A stretch of DNA of 28,186 nucleotides from JBEIFW01 sp044370695. Its GTDB lineage: Bacteria; Actinomycetota; Acidimicrobiia; Acidimicrobiales; Ilumatobacteraceae. The stretch lies in assembly GCA_044370695.1 (NCBI GenBank), contig JBILVB010000032.1, forward strand, positions 1 through 28,186, read 5' to 3'. The first letter of the stretch is position 1. The number at the start of each line of letters is the position of its first letter. The notes under the pieces were generated by a model. The model did not search any database, was not told the DNA's origin, and worked only from the letters and a program-made list of their open reading frames with translations. Position numbers and translations under genes: made by a program. This document shows, one piece after another, positions 12,001 to 18,000 of this stretch.

Positions 12001-15000
12001 CGACGGCGGCGCTGTGGCTGCGCTGGGACGGCGACACCAGCCGAGGCGTGCGCACGCTCCTCGGTGTCGGCGCCCGGCAACTCGTGGTGCGCGACGGCTG
12101 TCTGGGGCTGTCGACCGGCACCACGGCCGGTGGCGGCGACTGCCGGGGCGTGACGATCGACCCGAACTGGACGAACCGGTGGATCCGGGTCGTCGTCGAG
12201 CTCGACGCCACGAACCCGGCCGCCGACCGGTTGTGGATCAACGGGGTCGCCCAGACCTCGAGCCAACGGTTCGGCACCCCCGGGGCGGCTCCGTTGTCGA
12301 CGACGGTGCGCCTCGGGGGCGCCACCGATTCGACGACGGGTCGCTTCGTCGGCCTCGTCGACGAGTTCGTCCTGTACGACCGGGCGTTGACCGGCGAGGA
12401 GCTGAGCACCACGACGGCGGGCACCCCGTCGCTCACCTCCCCCGCCCTGTGGCTCGACGCCGCCGACGCGACGACGTTCACCACCACCACGAGCGGAGAC
12501 GTCACGCGGTGGCGGGACAAGTCCGGCCGGGGCAACCACGTGACGACGAACCGCACGACCTACGACCCGACGGGCCTCAACGGGCAGCCGACGATCGTCA
12601 CCGACGGTGCCACGGTCCTGCGCACCCCCGTGAACTTCAACCAGCCGCCGGTGTTCGCCACGATCCCCGTGGCGGCCGGCAGCGGGCTCGACCGCACCAC
12701 CTCGGTCTCGGTGTCCGCCTGGATCCGGCCGTCGTGGGGCGGTCAGAACGGCGGCATCGTCGAAAAGACCATCGGCGGCGCCGTGAACGCCCAGTACCTG
12801 CTGTTCCTGGAGGGCGGCCGCGTCGTGTGGCGACTGCGCGGCACGAACGGGGCGCTCTACCACGTCTACACCGGCTGGTACCCCACGCCGGGGCAGTGGA
12901 CCCACGTGGTCGGCACCTGGGACGGCACGACGATGCGGGTGTACGTCAACGGTCTCGAGGTCGGTTCGGGGAGCGCCTCGGTGACGCTGCCGTCGGGCGT
13001 CGGGCCCCTGCTCATCGGCCAGCTCGGCAGCAACGTGTACTCCTTCGTCGGCGCCATCGACGACGTCGCCGTCTACCCCGATGCGCTGAGCGCGACCCAG
13101 GTCGTCGCGCTGTCGACCTCCGGTGACGCGGCGGCCCACGCCGACGCCGTGCTCGCGAACGGCCCACTCGGGTTCTGGCGGCTCGACGAGAGCGACACCA
13201 CGGTGACCGATGCGTCGGGCAACGGCGCATCGGGCGACCGGAACACCGCAGCCCGGGCCGACGGCAAGTGGCCGGGAGGGCGGGCCCTGGGCGGCTCGGG
13301 CAACACGGTGTTCGCCGTCGGCGCGATGACCGGATCGCCCGCCGGCCGGCTCGTGTCGGCCGCCAACAACAACTGGTTGTTCGGCTGGTGGGCCGGCCGG
13401 GAGGACAACTTCCACCTCGACGGCTGGGCGGTGCAGCGCTCCACCCCGCTGTCGAGCACCCCGCGCCTGTACTCGGGCACGATGGGCAACGGGCAGGCCA
13501 CCCTGTGGCGCAACGGCACGATGATCGGTCAGGCCAACGGCGGGTTCACCGGACCCAACGGCATCCAGATCGGCGGTCAGTACGGCGAGAACTCCGTCGG
13601 CACCGTCAGCGAGGTGATCGTCTACGACCGGGTGCTGACCGACGCCGAGCGGCAGGCGACCGAGGCCTACCTGGCCGCCAAGTGGGGCATCGCGGTGCCG
13701 AAGGCGACCACGAAGGTGTCCGACACCTCCGCCGGCGGGTTCGGCGGGGTGCTGCGCGACGGCGACCGGCTCGGCCAAGGCCTCACCGGCATCGCCGACC
13801 TCGACGGCGACGGCATCCGCGACGCCGTCGCCGGCGCCCCCGGCGACGACGACGGCGGCACCGACCGCGGCGCCGTCCACGTGCTGTTCCTCAACCCCGA
13901 CGGCACCGTACGCACCCGCCAGAAGATCTCCGCCACCACCGGCGGCCTCACCGGCCTCGCCGACAACGACCGCTTCGGCACCGCCGTCACCGCCATCGGC
14001 ACCCTCCAAGGCGCCCCCGCCATCGCCGTCGGCGCCCCCGGCGACGACACCGACAGCACCGACGTCGGCGCCGTCCACGTCCTGCGCCTCGCCGCCAACG
14101 GCACCGTGCTCACCCAAACCAAGATCGTCGGCACCCCCACCGCCACCCCCCCGGTCACCCCCGGCCCCGGCCCCCAACCCGTCCGCTACGACCTCTGGTT
14201 CGCCGGCACCTGCCCCAGCTGGGCCAACTGCGGCGTCTACTCGCCGTGGGCCGATCACGCCTCGATCCCCGACGGGATCCCGCCGACCACCACCGGTCTC
14301 GGTCATCCCAGCCTGAACTGGGGCTGCTGCCCCTACGACCGCTACGGGTTCCGGATGCGCACGTTCGTCACCGTGCCCACCACCGGTGCCTACACCTTCT
14401 ACCTGCGCTCCGACGACCAGGGCACCATCCGCATCTCCCCGAACGACAACCCGTCACGGGCACAGGTGATCGCCGTCGAGAACGGCTGCTGCGGCTACCT
14501 CGGCGATCCGTCCAAAGCCGGCACCGTCACCCTCACCGCCGGGGTCCGCTACTACCTCGAGGCCTACATGAGCGAAGGCGGTGGCGGCGACTACCTGCAG
14601 GTCGGCGTCACCGGACCCGGCATCTCCTCCGTGATCGACGTCCCCACCACCTGGCTCACCGATCCCGGCACCACCGGCGCCGGCGGCTGGTACCCCCGGG
14701 CCACGCTCAACGTGGGCGAGCAGTTCGGTCAGGGTGTCGCCGCGATGGGCGACGTCGACGGCGACGGCGTACGCGACCTCGTCGTGGGCGCCCCCGGCGA
14801 CGACGACTCCGGCACCGACGCCGGCGCCGCCTACGTCGTACTCCTCAACCCCGACGGCACCGCCAAGACCCGCCGCAAGATCACCGCCGCCGCCGGACTC
14901 CCCACCAACACCATCGACGCCAACGACCGCTTCGCCACCGCCGTCACCGCCCTCGGCGACCTCGACAACGACGGCATCACCGACCTCGCCATCGGCACCC

Positions 15001-18000
15001 CCGGCGACGACGACGGCGGCACCGACCGCGGCGCGGTCCACCTCCTCACCCTCAACGCCGACAGCACCGTCAAGACCCGCAACAAACTCTCCGCCACCAC
15101 CGGCGGCCTACCCACCAACACCCTGCGCGACAACGACCAATTCGGCACCACCGTCACCGGCGCCGGCGACCTCGACGCCGACGGCATCCCCGACCTCGCC
15201 GTCGGCACCCCCGGCGACGACGACGGCGGCACCGACCGCGGCGCGGTCCACCTGCTGACGATGCGCCGGGACGGCACGACGACCAACCGCCGCAAGCTGT
15301 CCGCCCTCGGGGGGCTCCAGAGCGCCCTGCGGGACAACGACCGGTTCGGCACCGCCGTCGCCAGCCTCGGCGACCTCGACGCCGACGGCATCGGCGACCT
15401 CGCCATCGGCGCACCCGGCGACGACGACGGCGGCACCGACCGCGGCGCCGTCCACGTCATCCGGATGAACAGCCTCGGCGGGTCGAGCGGGATGATGGCG
15501 AGCGACCCACGGCTCTGGGTGGACGCCGCCGCGACCGACACGGTCGTGCAGCGCGACGGTGCCGTGGTGGCGTGGCGAGACCGTTCGGGCAACGGCAGCG
15601 ATCTCACCACCGACACCGTGGCCTTCGACCCGGCCGGGCTGAACGGCCGACCGGCCGTCACCACCGACGGCGTGGCCACCCTGTCGACGACCCAGACGTC
15701 GTACCCGCTCGGCTCGACGATCTTCGCGGTCGCCCGCATGCAGGGTGGTCGCACCGGCCGCCTCGTCACGGGCGTCTGGAACAACTGGCTGTTCGGCTGG
15801 CACGGCGGCTGCGAGGACCGCGCCCACTTCGACAGCTGGGTCCACGCCCCGTGTCCGGCCGCGTCGACGGTCCCCGTGCTGTACTCGGCGACGACCGGGA
15901 ACGGCCAGGCTTCGTTCTGGCGCAACGGCACCTTGCTGCGCTCGGCCCCGGGGACCTTCACCTCTCCCAACGGCCTCGCGATCGGCGGCCAGTGGGGCGA
16001 GACCTCCGAAGGGGCGGTCTCGGAGCTCATCGTCTACCCCCGTGTGCTCGGCGACGCCGAACGACGGCGCATCGAAGCGACGCTGCTCACGAAGTGGTCG
16101 ATCAACGCAGCCTCCAGCGTCGGCGGGCCCGTCGCCTGGCTCGACGCCTCCGACCCCTCGACGATCGAGCAGACCGACGGCGTCGTGACCCGCTGGCGGG
16201 ACCGCTCCGGCCGTGGTGCCGACGTGCGCAGTACCCGCGCTGCGTCGTCGGCCCGGCGCGACACGACCGGTCTCAACACACGACCGGCGATCGTGTTCGA
16301 CGGCCGCGGCACGCTGTCGACCCGGCGGCAGTTCAACCCGGCCGGCTCGACGGTGTTCGCCGTCGCCCGGTACACCGGCCAGGGCGCCTCGGGACGGGTG
16401 ATCGCCGCGTTCAGCAACAACTGGCTGCTCGGCTGGCACGGTGGCTGCATCGACCGGGCCTACTTCGACGGCTGGGTGAACGGCGCGCCGTGCGGCAGCG
16501 TGGGGGCGAGCCCGCTGCTGTACTCGGCGACCACCGGCAACGGGCAGGCGAGCTACTGGCGCAACGGGAGCCTCGTCGGGTCCGGCAACGGCGGGTTCAC
16601 CAGTCCCAACGGCCTGTCCGTCGGGGGTCACGCCGCCTACGAGTGGTCGGCCTCCGCGGTGAGCGAGGTCCTCGTCTACGACCGGGTCCTCACACCTGCG
16701 GAACGCCAGGCGACCGAGGCCTACCTCCTCGACAAGTGGGGGCTGCTCACCGCGGGCATCACCCTGCCCGCACCGGCCCGGGCCGCCTCCCCGGCGTTGT
16801 GGGTGGACGCCACCGATGCCGCGAGCGCGGTGACCAACTCCCGGGGGGCGGTGACGCGCTGGACCGACAAGTCCGGCAACGGCAACGACTTGACGTGGAA
16901 CGACGCCGCCACGTACGACACCGCCGGCCTGAACGGGCTCCCGGCCGTGCGCACCACCGGCCTGGGCAGCCTGTACAGCAGCCGCAACTTCACCGGTACC
17001 GGCTCGACGGTCATCGCGGTCGCCCGGATGACCTCCACCTCGCCGGCCGGCTCGATCGTCGGCGGGACCGGCTGGTTCCTCGGCTGGCACGCCGGCTGGC
17101 AGGACCGCACGTACGCCAACTACCAGTGGGTCGCCTGCTGCGGCAGTCCGAGCAACACCCAGGCGATCCTCTACGGCCTGAGCTCGGGTGCAGGAACGGC
17201 GCGGGCCTACCGGAACGGCGCGCTCCAGGCGTCGGTCAACGGCAGCTTCAGCGGGCTCAACGGCCTGGCCATCGGCGCCCGGGAGGCCGGGGGCACCGAG
17301 TTCGGGGTCGGCGCGATCAGCGAGGTCATCGTCTACGACCGGGTCCTGTCCGACAGCGACCGGCAGGCCGTCGAGCGCTACCTCGCCCGCAAGTGGGGGG
17401 TCGCGCTGGTCGCCGCCGAACCGAGCTCGCCGTACGCCGCCACCGTGTCGAGCCTGCCCGGTCTCGAAGGCCACTGGCGCCTCGGCGAGACCGAGGTCGA
17501 GACCGTCGCCCGGGACGCGAGCGGCTGGACGCGCAACGGCACCTACGACGCCGCGGTCACCCGCAGCATCCCGACCGGGATCGCCGGCGAGACCGACACC
17601 GCCGTGCGCTTCGCCGGCACCGGCAACGGGATCCGGATGCCGGACCAGTTCGACTTCACCGGGACGCAGCCGTTCTCGGTGGCCCTGTGGACGCGCATCC
17701 CGTCGGACACCCCGCAATGGGCCCGCATCGTGTCCAAGGAGGACGTCGCCGTCGGCCCGCAGCGGCGCGGCTGGTACCTCGCCGTGGACACCGCCGGCGG
17801 CGCGGTGGTGTTCGAACGGTGGAACGGGGCCCAGCGGGACACGGCGAGCGCCTCGGTACCGCTCGACACCTGGGTGCAGCTCGTCGCCACCTACGACGGC
17901 ACCCGGCTCCGGCTCTACACCAACGGCTCGGTCGCCGACGACGAGCCGGCTACCGTCTCGCTGCCCGACACGGCGATGCCGTTCACTCTGGGCCGCAACG

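Noticed and set aside
13795..15470. Possible CRISPR-like or tandem DNA repeat from the recurring GACGACGACGGCGGC segments
   Set aside because: The repeats keep the reading frame, are spaced about 205-210 nt apart, and encode FG-GAP calcium loops. They are protein-level repeats.
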